A stretch of 64,000 nt of DNA from an uncultured Gammaproteobacteria bacterium (lineage in GTDB: Bacteria; Pseudomonadota; Gammaproteobacteria; DRLM01): assembly GCA_947259075.1 (NCBI GenBank), contig CAMYKQ010000059.1:43519-107518 (forward strand), read 5' to 3'. Shown here one piece after another: positions 19,586 to 28,125 of this stretch (position 1 is its first letter; each line of letters starts with the position of its first letter). The notes beneath the pieces were generated by a model. That model ran no database searches. It was not told the origin of the DNA and saw only the letters and a list, made by a program, of their open reading frames with translations. A program made the position numbers and the translations under genes.

Positions 19586-19945
19586 TTAGGCGGAAAGACC
19601 GGCCCTGGCTTTTTCCGCCAAGGCGCCGAAAGCGGCCTTGTCAAACACCGCCAGATCGGCCAGCACCTTGCGATCGACCTCAATCGCGGCCTTCTTCAGA
19701 CCGTTCATCAAACGGCTGTAAGACAGGCCGAAGTCACGGGCGGCGGCGTTGATACGCACGATCCACAGACTGCGGAATTCACGCTTGCGCACGCGACGGT
19801 CGCGATAGGCATATTGACCGGCCTTGGTGACCGCTTGGGTCGCGACGCGAAATACATTCTTGCGACGGCCATAATAGCCCTTGGCTTGGGCCATGACTTT
19901 TTTGTGACGGGCACGCGCCGTAACACCGCGTTTTACTCTTGGCAT
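19586..19945 (-). CDS. rplT: Large ribosomal subunit protein bL20
   Basis: 119 residues, normal length. The sequence starts [22 protein letters not shown], followed by [22 protein letters not shown] and [19 protein letters not shown], which is unmistakable for L20. It binds 23S rRNA early in 50S assembly and, in E. coli, represses its own operon by binding the mRNA upstream of rpmI. It is 19 bp downstream of rpmI on the same strand. Confidence 0.98.
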   Translation of the reverse strand: MPRVKRGVTARARHKKVMAQAKGYYGRRKNVFRVATQAVTKAGQYAYRDRRVRKREFRSLWIVRINAAARDFGLSYSRLMNGLKKAAIEVDRKVLADLAVFDKAAFGALAEKARAGLSA

Positions 19946-19964
19946 GGTTGCATCCTCTCTCTAC

Positions 19965-20162
19965 TTAAGCATACGGCAACATGCGCCGCACGCCCGCTGC
20001 ATCCGAAGAATGCACCATGGCGGCAGGACGTAATTGACGCTTACGCTTCGAACTCTTCTTGGTCAAGATATGTCTCTTGTACCCTTGGGCGCGCTTGAAT
20101 TTGCCAGAGCCGGTTTTCGCAAACCGTTTGGCGGCACCCCTATTCGTCTTTAACTTTGCCAT
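19965..20162 (-). CDS. rpmI: Large ribosomal subunit protein bL35
   Basis: 65 residues, normal length. The N-terminus [20 protein letters not shown] and the basic stretch [23 protein letters not shown] identify L35. The 50-bp gap between infC and rpmI holds a small stem, ACTGAC/GTCAGT (20189-20205). It could be part of an L20-responsive control element as in E. coli, but a pseudoknot cannot be demonstrated by eye. Confidence 0.98.
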   Translation of the reverse strand: MAKLKTNRGAAKRFAKTGSGKFKRAQGYKRHILTKKSSKRKRQLRPAAMVHSSDAAGVRRMLPYA

Positions 20163-20212
20163 TGATCTTTACTCCACTCACACACATCACTGACACACCG
20201 TCAGTAATCCCG

Positions 20213-20761
20213 TTACGCCTCGGCGCCCTTGCCCGGCGCCACAATCTTCTTCGGTCCCAGCACCATCACCATCAAGCGGCCTTCCATGCGCGGGAACTGC
20301 TCCACCACGCTCAATTCGGCCAAATCGGCCTCGAGCCGCTTGAGAATCTTCATACCCAATTCCTGGTGCATCATTTCCCGGCCGCGAAACCGCAGGGTGA
20401 CCTTGGCCTTATCACCTTCCTGTAAAAACTCCACCAGCTTGCGCAGCTTCACCTGGTAATCCGCCTCCTCCGTGGTGGGACGGAACTTCAGCTCTTTAAT
20501 CTGAATCTGCTTCTGCTTTTTCTTGGCGGCCTGGCGCTTCTTGCTCTCTTCGAAGAGGTACTTGCCGTAGTCCATGATCCGGCACACCGGCGGCGCCGCC
20601 GTCGGGGCCACTTCCACTAAATCGAGCTCCAAGTCCTCCGCGAGTTTCTGCGCCTCACGCGTGGACATCACGCCCATCATTTCGCCTTTGGCGCCGATCA
20701 AACGCACCTGCGGCACGTTGATCTCATCGTTGATGCGGGCTTCTTTCTTATCTGCGGTGAT
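20213..20761 (-). CDS. infC: Translation initiation factor IF-3, probable ATC start
   Basis: 182 residues if started at ATC 20761-20759. IF-3 is recognised by [17 protein letters not shown], the linker [23 protein letters not shown] and the C-domain segment [16 protein letters not shown]. No ATG begins the protein. The family N-terminus ([17 protein letters not shown]) is preserved and is preceded by GGAGGACTGAAT, so ATC at 20761 fits spacing and homology; a downstream GTG at 20716 would remove conserved residues. infC is known to use rare AUU/AUC-type starts as a self-control device, because IF-3 rejects non-canonical initiation. The start is 2 bp after the thrS stop. Confidence 0.95.
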   Translation of the reverse strand: MTADKKEARINDEINVPQVRLIGAKGEMMGVMSTREAQKLAEDLELDLVEVAPTAAPPVCRIMDYGKYLFEESKKRQAAKKKQKQIQIKELKFRPTTEEADYQVKLRKLVEFLQEGDKAKVTLRFRGREMMHQELGMKILKRLEADLAELSVVEQFPRMEGRLMVMVLGPKKIVAPGKGAEA

Positions 20762-20763
20762 AT

Positions 20764-22689
20764 TCAGTCCTCCAAAACAATACGGCCGCGGCTCGCGATG
20801 TCGGCGGCAAGTCTATCCTGGAAGGCGCTTAGCGTCATACTGCCCAGGTCCTTGCCGCTCCGCGTGCGCACGGCCACGGTATCCTCGCTCATCTCCCGGT
20901 CGCCCACGACCACGAGATAAGGCACACGCTGTAAAGTGTGCTCGCGGATTTTAAAGCTAATCTTTTCGTTTCTCAAGTCCGATCTGACGCGGAATCCCTT
21001 TTCTTTCATACTCTTCTCAAGTCGAAGGGCATAATCGGCCTGTTTATCGGTGATATTGAGCACCACAATCTGGGTCGGGGCCAGCCAGGCCGGGAAGAAT
21101 CCGGCATGGTGCTCGATCAAGATGCCGATGAAGCGTTCGAGTGAGCCGAGAATGGCGCGGTGCAGCATCACCGGCACTTTTTTCGTATTGTCCTCAGAGA
21201 CATACTCAGCATCGAGACGGTTCGGAGTATTGAAATCCACCTGAATGGTGCCGCACTGCCACACCCGGCCAATGCAATCCTTGAGGGAGAATTCGATCTT
21301 GGGACCGTAGAAGGCCCCCTCCCCCGGCTGCAGATCCCAGGCCAGACCCTTGGCGTTGAGGGCGGTTTCGAGGGCGTGCTCGGATTTATCCCAGATTTCG
21401 TCGGAGCCGACGCGCTTTTCAGGCCGCGTGGAGAGTTTAATCACCACCTCGTCGAAGCCGAAGTCGGCGTAGACCTTATATAAGAGGTCGATGAAGGCCG
21501 CCACCTCGGACTGGATCTGGTCCTCGGTGCAGAAAATATGGGCGTCGTCCTGGGTGAAACCGCGCACCCGCATCAGGCCGTGCAGCGCGCCGCTGGGTTC
21601 GTTGCGATGGCAGGAGCCGAACTCCGCCATGCGCAGCGGCAGGTCGCGGTAGCTCTTCAGACCCTGATTGAAGATCTGCACGTGGCAGGGGCAATTCATG
21701 GGCTTGATGGCGTAGTCGCGGTTCTCCGACTGGGTGGTGAACATCTCGTCACCGAATTTCTCCCAGTGGCCGGACTTCTCCCACAATACCCGGCCCACCA
21801 CCTGCGGCGTACGCACTTCCTCGTAATCATGGGCCTTGAGCACGGCGCGGATGTGCTGCTCGACCTGCTGATAGATGGTCCAGCCCTTGTCGTGCCAGAA
21901 CACCATGCCCGGCGCCTCTTCCTGTGAGTGGAAGAGATCGAGCTGCTTGGCGATCTTGCGGTGGTCGCGCTTCTCGGCCTCTTCGAGGCGGTGGAGATAG
22001 GCGTCCAAGGCCTTTTTGTCCGTCCACGCCGTACCGTAAATCCGTTGCAGCATTTCATTGCGTGAATCGCCGCGCCAGTAGGCCCCGGCCACCTTCATGA
22101 GCTTGAAGGCTTTAATCTTGCCGGTGGAGGGCACGTGTGGGCCGCGGCACAAATCGATGAACTCGCCTTGCTGGTACAGCGACAAGTCCTCGTGCGCGGG
22201 GATGTCCTCGATGATGCGCGCCTTGTATTCCTCGCCCATGGCGCGGAAGAAGGGAATGGCCTCCTCGCGGCTCATGATCTTGCGGTCGACCTTCATATCG
22301 GCCGCCGTCAACTCGCGCATTTTATCCTCAATGGCGGCGAGGTCCTCCGGCGTGAAGGCGCGCTTGAAGGCGAAGTCGTAATAGAAGCCATCCTCGATCA
22401 CCGGGCCGATGGTCACCTGGGCCTCGGGAAAGAGTTGTTTGACCGCCTGCGCCAGGAGATGGGCGCAGGAATGGCGTATCACCTCCAGGCCCTCGGGGTC
22501 GCGCTCGGTGACGATGGCGAGCTGGGCGTCCTGCTCGATCAGGTGCGAAGTGTCGACCAGCTTGCCGCCGACCTTGCCCGCCAGCGCCGCCTTGGCCAGG
22601 CCGGGGCCAATATTGGCGGCGACGTCGTGCACGGTGACGGCGTGATCGAAATGGCGCTGGCTTCCGTCGGGCAGGGTGATGGTCGGCAT
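20764..22689 (-). CDS. thrS: Threonine-tRNA ligase
   Basis: 641 residues, typical length. TGS domain residues 1-62 ([20 protein letters not shown]); SAD editing domain with [16 protein letters not shown]; class II core with [39 protein letters not shown] and [15 protein letters not shown]; anticodon-binding domain at the C-terminus ([14 protein letters not shown]). Cys of NCPCH and two His ligands for the catalytic zinc are present. It leads the thrS-infC-rpmI-rplT operon, a near-universal arrangement. It is separated from the upstream tRNA-Val by that gene's terminator. Confidence 0.98.
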   Translation of the reverse strand: MPTITLPDGSQRHFDHAVTVHDVAANIGPGLAKAALAGKVGGKLVDTSHLIEQDAQLAIVTERDPEGLEVIRHSCAHLLAQAVKQLFPEAQVTIGPVIEDGFYYDFAFKRAFTPEDLAAIEDKMRELTAADMKVDRKIMSREEAIPFFRAMGEEYKARIIEDIPAHEDLSLYQQGEFIDLCRGPHVPSTGKIKAFKLMKVAGAYWRGDSRNEMLQRIYGTAWTDKKALDAYLHRLEEAEKRDHRKIAKQLDLFHSQEEAPGMVFWHDKGWTIYQQVEQHIRAVLKAHDYEEVRTPQVVGRVLWEKSGHWEKFGDEMFTTQSENRDYAIKPMNCPCHVQIFNQGLKSYRDLPLRMAEFGSCHRNEPSGALHGLMRVRGFTQDDAHIFCTEDQIQSEVAAFIDLLYKVYADFGFDEVVIKLSTRPEKRVGSDEIWDKSEHALETALNAKGLAWDLQPGEGAFYGPKIEFSLKDCIGRVWQCGTIQVDFNTPNRLDAEYVSEDNTKKVPVMLHRAILGSLERFIGILIEHHAGFFPAWLAPTQIVVLNITDKQADYALRLEKSMKEKGFRVRSDLRNEKISFKIREHTLQRVPYLVVVGDREMSEDTVAVRTRSGKDLGSMTLSAFQDRLAADIASRGRIVLED

Positions 22690-22741
22690 GGTCCGTTTCC
22701 GTGTGTCGCGGCTCTAGGGGCGATCAGGCTAGCCATAATAC

Positions 22742-22771
22742 AAAAAAGCACTGTGTGATGAGCACAGTGCT
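22742..22771 (-). terminator. Rho-independent terminator of tRNA-Val
   Basis: On the minus strand, 16 bases after the tRNA 3' end, a perfect 9-bp stem AGCACTGTG/CACAGTGCT with a 7-nt loop is followed immediately by TTTTTG. This cleanly ends the tRNA transcript before thrS. Confidence 0.85.
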
Positions 22772-22787
22772 CTGATACATCCGAATT

Positions 22788-22864
22788 TGGTAGGCGCGAG
22801 AAGACTCGAACTTCCGACCCCCACCATGTCAAGGTGGTGCTCTAACCAACTGAGCTACGCGCCT
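22788..22864 (-). tRNA. tRNA-Val (anticodon GAC)
   Basis: A 77-nt minus-strand cloverleaf with encoded CCA: acceptor AGGCGCG/CGCGCCT, D arm GCTCAGTTGGTTAGAGC, anticodon stem CCACC/GGTGG with loop TTGACAT, T arm TCGGAAGTTCGAGTCTTC. The anticodon is GAC, the second valine isoacceptor beside UAC. Confidence 0.97.
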
Positions 22865-22879
22865 GTCGAAGAGGGCGGA

Positions 22880-22909
22880 AAGATAGCACAAAGCCCCGGC
22901 CAGCGACAA
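22880..22909 (-). promoter_or_regulatory. Probable sigma70 promoter of tRNA-Val
   Basis: Minus-strand TTGTCG (22909-22904) and TATCTT (22885-22880) are separated by 18 bp and lie about 15 bases before the mature tRNA 5' end. Spacing and position fit a stable-RNA promoter; the boxes are only moderate matches. Confidence 0.5.
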
Positions 22910-22972
22910 GCCTCTCCGCCCGCAAACCAAATTACCGATTCAAATCGAAATCAGCGCCTTGTCGCTCACGCG

Positions 22973-23575
22973 TCACTGTGGCGCGTCTTGCACCAATAGC
23001 AAATTCACCAAGGTGAGTTGATCGGGCAAGCCACTCTTGGGCAAGCCCTTCGCGGCTTGATATTTCTCCAAGGCGGCACGGGTATCCGCGCCGAAACGGC
23101 CGTCGGCCTTGCCGCCGTAATGCCCCAGCGCCGCCAATTTCGCCTGCGCCCGGCGCAAGGTCTCTTGATAGATCTTCACTTTGGTTTGCTTATTGCCCGC
23201 CTCGACCCAGCCGGAGGCGCGGCTGAGTTGATCGGCCTCTAATAGTTTGATCAACTGCGTCACCGCCACGGCGAAGTTGCTCTCGGCATGACGGCGGCAA
23301 TAATTGTCCAGCATACCGCTGAGGGTCTCCATGGTCTGCCACGGCATCACGTCGAACACCCCCGGCGTCGTTTGATTGTAGGCGCTCAAATAGCCGCCGA
23401 CATATCCGGCGAACAAGGCGTATTCCTTATCGGCCTTGCCCCGCGCCTCGACAAAACGCTTGCACGTGGCGGTGCCCACGCTTTTTACCGAAAATTGACC
23501 TTGCGCGTCCGCGCCCAGCGCGGCCGCCGCCGGCACCAGACTCAACAACAACACACACACTCGCAAACCAGACAT
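22973..23575 (-). CDS. Secreted protein with C-terminal peptidoglycan-binding domain
   Basis: 200 residues. A Sec signal (MSGLRVCVLLLSLVPAAAALGA) is followed by an alpha-helical region with three cysteines, which contains CKRFVEARGKADKEYALFAG, a YLSAYNQTTPGVFDVMPW segment and DNYCRRHAESNFAVAV. It ends in a PG_binding_1 domain, residues ~140-195 (AQAKLAALGHYGGKADGRFG, ALEKYQAAKGLPKSGLPDQL). The domain binds murein, so the protein is periplasmic. The middle region resembles the HdeA-like or 'YYXXY' envelope proteins but is not assigned. No catalytic domain is seen. Confidence 0.75.
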   Translation of the reverse strand: MSGLRVCVLLLSLVPAAAALGADAQGQFSVKSVGTATCKRFVEARGKADKEYALFAGYVGGYLSAYNQTTPGVFDVMPWQTMETLSGMLDNYCRRHAESNFAVAVTQLIKLLEADQLSRASGWVEAGNKQTKVKIYQETLRRAQAKLAALGHYGGKADGRFGADTRAALEKYQAAKGLPKSGLPDQLTLVNLLLVQDAPQ

Positions 23576-23747
23576 ACATCCGCCTTTATGTTAGGGCATT
23601 TTTCATTGAGCGCAGCCGCAACACTCGCCGCCGCGCCCCAAGTGGAGCCGACGCGGAGTAAACGTTATCATGTTCGCCTATAGTCGGCTTACGCGCGCGT
23701 CATCTCCGCGCCCCGCTCATCTCAGCCTAATAACCGAGACGCAGATC

Positions 23748-24050
23748 ATGTTCGATATCGGCACCGCCGCCCACACGGAGTTTGAAACCTTGCTCAACCA
23801 GTCTTTCACCACTGGCCTAGCGACGGACGGCACATTGGCGCTGGAGCTCATCGAGGTCCTGCCGCAAACCCATCACGACGCCGCCGCGGCGCGGCGCGGC
23901 TTTTCTTTGATCTTCCGCGGCCCCGCGCAGCCGGTGCTACCGCAGCAAATCCACCCGCTGCTACACGCGCGCACCGGCGAGCTGCCGGTGTTTTTAGTGC
24001 CTATCGGTCCCGATCAGCATGGCATGCGTTACGAAGCCGTGTTCGGCTGA
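23748..24050 (+). CDS. DUF6916-like small protein (cytosolic form)
   Basis: 100 residues from ATG 23748, which follows a GAGACGCAGATC leader. It begins MFDIGTAAHTEFETLLNQSF, has LALELIEVLPQ, RGFSLIFRGPAQPVLPQQIHPL and ends VFLVPIGPDQHGMRYEAVF. The same blocks (F..LL...F, L.L.EV, R.FSL.FRG) recur in the Tat-exported protein at 28126-28530. The family habitually accompanies phage-tail-collar proteins in bacterial genomes. No signal peptide. Its 3' end overlaps the end of the GNAT gene on the other strand. Function unknown. Confidence 0.7.
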   Translation: MFDIGTAAHTEFETLLNQSFTTGLATDGTLALELIEVLPQTHHDAAAARRGFSLIFRGPAQPVLPQQIHPLLHARTGELPVFLVPIGPDQHGMRYEAVFG

Positions 24051-24604
24051 GCGCCCATTGCACATTCCGCCGCCGCGGGCGAACTCGCATGACCGGGCGG
24101 CCGCCAGTGCAGCAATTGATAAAAGGACCGCGTCCCCGCCACGGTGAAACCCAGGCGTTCATACAGCCGTTTGGCCGGATTGAAATCCTCCACGTGCAGG
24201 CTCACTAATTTATCCAGCGCGGCCGCCTCCGTCATAAGCTCCCGCATCAGCGCACTACCGATACCGCGCCCGCGGCAGTCGGGTAACAAGGCAAGATCCA
24301 TCACCCGTATTTCATCATTCAAACGCGCGACGTAAAGCCGGCCGATGTCGCGGCCCTGTTCAACGATAACCTCGAAACAAGCTTGCGGATAATGTTCCCG
24401 GTAATGGTGATGCTGCGCCTGAAACTGACTGCGCAAAAACGCCTCTTTGGCGGCGGGGGTCCAATCGGCGAGCAGCGCCATTTCCCCGGCGCGGGTGGCG
24501 GCGTAGACGCGATAGAGGAAGTCCATATCCTCCTCGACGGTACGCCGCAGGGAAACACCGGGGTACGAGGCGCAATGCAAGACGCGCTTGCTGCGATCAG
24601 ACAT
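24029..24604 (-). CDS. GNAT-family N-acetyltransferase
   Basis: 191 residues from ATG 24604 (MSDRSKRV). The acetyl-CoA-binding motif A is DLALLPDCRGRGIGSALMREL (R/Q-x-x-G-x-G/A), followed by VEDFNPAKRLYERLGF, the usual motif B. It transfers an acetyl group from acetyl-CoA to an amine; the acceptor is unknown. It lies downstream of three tail-collar genes on the same strand, with a MITE-like element between, and is convergent with the DUF6916 gene. Its position suggests it belongs to the collar cluster and may modify one of its products; that is inference. Confidence 0.85.
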   Translation of the reverse strand: MSDRSKRVLHCASYPGVSLRRTVEEDMDFLYRVYAATRAGEMALLADWTPAAKEAFLRSQFQAQHHHYREHYPQACFEVIVEQGRDIGRLYVARLNDEIRVMDLALLPDCRGRGIGSALMRELMTEAAALDKLVSLHVEDFNPAKRLYERLGFTVAGTRSFYQLLHWRPPGHASSPAAAECAMGAQPNTAS

Positions 24605-24648
24605 GGCGATCACGGCGCTTTGGCGCACGAAAATGACAAGACTGAAAA

Positions 24649-24817
24649 CTAGGAGCCTGTCGGACTTGGGCGATCGTCGCGAGCAAGGTGGGAGAGCGAG
24701 GCCAGTTTTTCGATCGTTCGAGGAGAATAGCCTGCGCTATTTGACGAGAAGGATCGGAAAAATGGACCGCTCTCCCACCGGCGCAGCAGATCAGCCCCAA
24801 GTCCGACAGGCTCCTAG
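24649..24817. mobile_element. MITE-like element with ~18-22 bp terminal inverted repeats
   Basis: The ends are GAGCCTGTCGGACTTGGG and its exact reverse complement, and both are flanked by CTAG. CTAG may be a 4-bp target duplication or the outer part of a 22-bp inverted repeat. Inside, a second pair of inverted arms (GGTGGGAGAGCG / CGCTCTCCCACC) and an imperfect third (TTTTTCGATC / GATCGGAAAAA) let the whole 169-bp element fold into one long hairpin. There is no transposase, so it must be mobilised in trans, as MITEs are. It splits the third collar gene from the GNAT gene. Confidence 0.75.
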
Positions 24818-24857
24818 GCACCACGACGCCCCGCACCGCCTTCGACCCGCGCCGCGC

Positions 24858-25373
24858 TCAACTGCGCGGCGGAAAAATGCCGACGAGCGCGATGATGAAA
24901 CTCATCCCCAAATAGGGCTGGCGGTTATTGTGCGGCTCCGCGCCGCCGCTGCTGCCCACCATGCCCGGGTTCATCGCCACCCGGCTGGCGCTGTCGGCGG
25001 CGTGGTACATCGTCGCGCCGCCCAGCCCCACGGCATTATTTGGCGTTGCGCTGGTCGCGCTGTTATAGGCGTTCACCGTATGGCTGTGCGGCGCAAGCTG
25101 CGCCTCGTTCAAGCTCGCCGTCACACTGCCGCCGCTCTCACCCAATCTGCGCGGCGTCAAACCCGGCCCGCGGCCGGGGTGCATGGCCGCGCGGCCCTGC
25201 AAATTGGGCAAACCGAAAGTGGTGCGCCCGTCACCGCCATAGGTCGTGCCCACCAAAGCGAATAATGCCGTGTTCTGCGCGATGGGCAGGAGCTGGCCAT
25301 TGCAGAAGGCCCAGCCGCGCGGCGCGAAATTACCGGCGAAAATTTTGACTTCAGCGATGAAAGGTTCGGACAT
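24858..25373 (-). CDS. Phage-tail-collar domain protein (third of three tandem copies)
   Basis: 171 residues. The N-terminus EVKIFAGNFAPRGWAFCNGQ, LLPIAQNTALFALVGTTYGG and FGLPNLQGRAAMHPGRGPGL define the Tail_Collar (microcystin-dependent-protein-like) domain. APHSHTVNAYNS is followed by a variable glycine/alanine/asparagine-rich segment and a conserved end, NNRQPYLGMSFIIALVGIFPPR. No signal peptide. Such proteins are often encoded in threes outside prophages. They resemble the tip-attachment domain of tail fibres, but the biological role is not known. It starts 12 bp after the preceding copy. Confidence 0.9.
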   Translation of the reverse strand: MSEPFIAEVKIFAGNFAPRGWAFCNGQLLPIAQNTALFALVGTTYGGDGRTTFGLPNLQGRAAMHPGRGPGLTPRRLGESGGSVTASLNEAQLAPHSHTVNAYNSATSATPNNAVGLGGATMYHAADSASRVAMNPGMVGSSGGAEPHNNRQPYLGMSFIIALVGIFPPRS

Positions 25374-25385
25374 GATGTTCTCCTT

Positions 25386-25886
25386 CTAAGCACGCGACGG
25401 AAAAATGCCGAACAAGGCGATGATGAAGTTCAGACACTGGAACGGCATGACATTGTCGTGCGGTTGACCGCCGCCGCTGTTGCTCAACATCGCCGCGTCC
25501 ATGCTGACGGGGTTGTCCGCGCCGTAAATATTGGTATCAGTCGATACCGCCGTCACGTTTTCCGCGGGCGAGGTATTGGCGGCGGCGTTGGTGGACGCAT
25601 TCAAGGCATGCGAGTGCGCCGGTAATTGATTCGCCGTGAGGCTGACCTGTTCGCTGCCCGCCTTTTCACCCAAGCGATGGCCCGCGCCCTCATGGATGGG
25701 GAGCCGGCCGCGCATATCGGGCAGGCCGAAGGTCGTACGGCCATCACCGCCGTAGGTGGTACCGAGCAAACTGAACAAGGCGTCGTTTTGACTGATGGCG
25801 AGCAACTGGCCGTCACACAGGGCCCAGCCCTGCGGCGCATAATTGCCCGCGAACATGCGAATCTCGCCGATAAAAGGTTCTGCCAT
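25386..25886 (-). CDS. Phage-tail-collar domain protein (second of three tandem copies)
   Basis: 166 residues, the same architecture as its neighbours: IRMFAGNYAPQGWALCDGQL, ISQNDALFSLLGTTYGGDG, FGLPDMRGRLPIHEGAGHRLG, LPAHSHALNASTN, then a variable stretch and a conserved MPFQCLNFIIALFGIFPSR end. A ribosome site (GGAGATTAC) precedes the ATG. The middle segment between the His-Ser-His motif and the C-terminal block differs most among the three paralogues, which suggests specificity differences. Confidence 0.9.
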   Translation of the reverse strand: MAEPFIGEIRMFAGNYAPQGWALCDGQLLAISQNDALFSLLGTTYGGDGRTTFGLPDMRGRLPIHEGAGHRLGEKAGSEQVSLTANQLPAHSHALNASTNAAANTSPAENVTAVSTDTNIYGADNPVSMDAAMLSNSGGGQPHDNVMPFQCLNFIIALFGIFPSRA

Positions 25887-25916
25887 GATGTAATCTCCTT
25901 ATGCTGATGCCAGAGC

Positions 25917-26432
25917 TCAATTGCGCGACGGGAACACACCCTGCAAGGCGATGGCGAAATTCAGCGTCAAATAAGGCTGCATATTCTCATGCCCTTGCCC
26001 GGCGCCGGTGTTGGCCACCGCGGCGGGCTGCAAACTCTGCAGATTACCCGCCGGTGCGTAGGGCACGATAGGCCGCCGCCCGCCCTCGGTGGGTGAAAGT
26101 AAATTGCCCTGCGCCGAGCCCGTGGCCGGGGTCAGACTGGTGCCATTCGGTATGTGGGTGTGAACCGGCATTTCGGGCGGGCTGAGCGCATGAGTTTCTT
26201 CACCGCCCGCCGCGCCCAAATTAATACCGTCGCCCACGTGCACGGGGGTGCGGCCTTGCAGATTGGGCAAGGCGAAATTCACTCTACCGTCGCCACCGTA
26301 AGTGGTACCCAATAGAGAATACAAGGCCTGATTTTGATTGATGGGCAAGATCTGGCCGTTGCAAAAGGCCCAGCCCCGTGGCGCGTAATTAAAACCGAAC
26401 ATGCGGATTTCGGCGAGAAATGGTTCGGACAT
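25917..26432 (-). CDS. Phage-tail-collar domain protein (first of three tandem copies)
   Basis: 171 residues. Blocks: EIRMFGFNYAPRGWAFCNGQ, LPINQNQALYSLLGTTYGG, FALPNLQGRTPVHVGDGINL, MPVHTHIPNGTS, and the conserved ending QPYLTLNFAIALQGVFPSR. This copy has His-Thr-His where the others have His-Ser-His. It is first in the three-gene run; spacing to the next copy is 30 bp, so the three are probably one transcript. It follows the PEP-CTERM-like gene by 75 bp. Confidence 0.9.
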   Translation of the reverse strand: MSEPFLAEIRMFGFNYAPRGWAFCNGQILPINQNQALYSLLGTTYGGDGRVNFALPNLQGRTPVHVGDGINLGAAGGEETHALSPPEMPVHTHIPNGTSLTPATGSAQGNLLSPTEGGRRPIVPYAPAGNLQSLQPAAVANTGAGQGHENMQPYLTLNFAIALQGVFPSRN

Positions 26433-26507
26433 ATCAACCTCCCTGTTGTTGAAGTGAGTGCCGGACGCGCGGCTGCGAGTGCGCTTGTTAGTTCATGAAG
26501 CCAGACA

Positions 26508-28043
26508 CTAGGCTTGGCGCTGACGCCGCCGCCAATACAGCAACACCATCACGCCCAGCATGAACAGCGGCAACGAAGCCGGCGCCGGCACGGGGTTCGC
26601 CGCGGCCACGGTGAAATCGATAAAGGCATTGACGAAGCTCCCCTGCGCGGCGAGCACGCGGTCGCTGAGCCGCAACTCCAGCTGATGCGCGCCCTGGCCG
26701 AAGAGACTGAGCAAGGCCGAATGACTCACCAGCTCGGTGCCGCTGAGCAGTAAATCGGTCAAGCCCGTAAAAAGACTGCCGCCGGAATACAGACTGAAAC
26801 TGAGTAATTCGAAATCGGGGATCAAGGCATTGATACCCAAATCGAGATCACTGGCGCTGATGTTGAACAAAATATCATTACCCTGCGCGGTGGCCGAGGC
26901 ATCGACAATCGCGGGCAGCGCGTTGGCATAGCTCACCGCCACCCGGCCGTCGTCCAGCGGGGTGCTGCCCGCGGAACTCAAACCGGTCATATCCTCCGTC
27001 ACCTCCAGATCGAAAAACACTTGGTCGGTGGTCTTCGTCAAGCCGGAGTTTTGAATCGCGACGGCGACATTCACGTCATCAACGCTGCGCGTGCCGCTGT
27101 TGACGGAGGCCGGGCCGGAACCGGGCAAGGTCGCCACCACCCGATTGAGCCGGGTGCCGGAGAGATTGCCGTCCGCCGGCGCAGCGCCGTTGATGCTCCA
27201 TTTATAATTCAGAAAATCCTCGCCGTCGGCACGGCCCGCGCCCAAATCGTTGTCGGCCTGGCGCGACGAGTCGGAACTGCTGGGCGCGGTGCGCACCTCA
27301 CCCGGGACGATGGGGTCCGGCGCGGGACTCACCACTTTGGTGGAGGCGTTGGTGGTGACGGTGAGCGAGCCGGCGTTGTAAACCAGATCGGCGCCCGCAT
27401 CCGCGACGATGGGCACGGCAGGCGAGAGGAACACGCCCGGGTTTTGTTGCCCGCCGGATGCGCCGCTGTCTTGCGACAGCACATCGCTGGTCACGGAACG
27501 GATGTTGATGCCAAAACCGGCGTCGCTGTTGAGGATTTGGCCCACCGAATTGGTTACGGTGGTTGTGCCGTTGGTGGCATCCGAGGTGAATTGTTCGAAA
27601 ATGAGATTGCCGCTGAGAAAATCGCTCTCGAATTCAAAACCGCGGAACTTGCTCCCCGCCGCGTCGAAAAATTGAATCTCCGCGGTCGGCGCGAACGTCG
27701 GCCCGCCGATAACGAAGTGATCCGCCGCGGTTTGGGTATCGACCACGCCCAAACCTTCGAAGGGTAGAAACACTTCAAAGGAATTTCCTGGCAGCGACAG
27801 ATCGGCGCGATAAAAAGAGCCTGTACCCCCCCGGTTTACGAAGCTAATATCATTGGTGTCATAAGTAGACTTGATGACGTATTTGCCGCCTTGCGTCACT
27901 TGCCCGGGATTGGCTACGGCGGTGGGTGCGGTGGACCAAGTGCCCACATAGGTCACGCTAACGGGTACCGCGTTGCTTATCCCCGAGCATAACAGCGCGC
28001 CCAGGGTACTCGCGGCGAATGCGATTTTTTTTGGCTGCAACAT
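26508..28043 (-). CDS. Secreted PEP-CTERM-like surface protein
   Basis: 511 residues. N-terminal Sec signal (FAASTLGALLCSGISNAVP), a long beta-rich, Ser/Thr/Ala/Asp-rich body with no recognised enzyme motif, and a C-terminal sorting tail: VPAPASLPLFMLGVMVLLYW followed by RRRQRQA. This is the PEP-CTERM pattern (V-P-x-P motif, hydrophobic helix, basic end) processed by exosortase-type enzymes in bacteria with exopolysaccharide. No exosortase is in the window. It sits between the Tat-exported DUF6916 gene and the collar genes, on the same strand. It probably reaches the cell surface or extracellular matrix. Confidence 0.75.
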   Translation of the reverse strand: MLQPKKIAFAASTLGALLCSGISNAVPVSVTYVGTWSTAPTAVANPGQVTQGGKYVIKSTYDTNDISFVNRGGTGSFYRADLSLPGNSFEVFLPFEGLGVVDTQTAADHFVIGGPTFAPTAEIQFFDAAGSKFRGFEFESDFLSGNLIFEQFTSDATNGTTTVTNSVGQILNSDAGFGINIRSVTSDVLSQDSGASGGQQNPGVFLSPAVPIVADAGADLVYNAGSLTVTTNASTKVVSPAPDPIVPGEVRTAPSSSDSSRQADNDLGAGRADGEDFLNYKWSINGAAPADGNLSGTRLNRVVATLPGSGPASVNSGTRSVDDVNVAVAIQNSGLTKTTDQVFFDLEVTEDMTGLSSAGSTPLDDGRVAVSYANALPAIVDASATAQGNDILFNISASDLDLGINALIPDFELLSFSLYSGGSLFTGLTDLLLSGTELVSHSALLSLFGQGAHQLELRLSDRVLAAQGSFVNAFIDFTVAAANPVPAPASLPLFMLGVMVLLYWRRRQRQA

Positions 28044-28125
28044 ATACGGTCCTCCATGATCCTTGATTATTGTATTTTTGCTTTATAGGGCGAGACGCCA
28101 GCAAGCAACTCACGTTTATTCTAGT

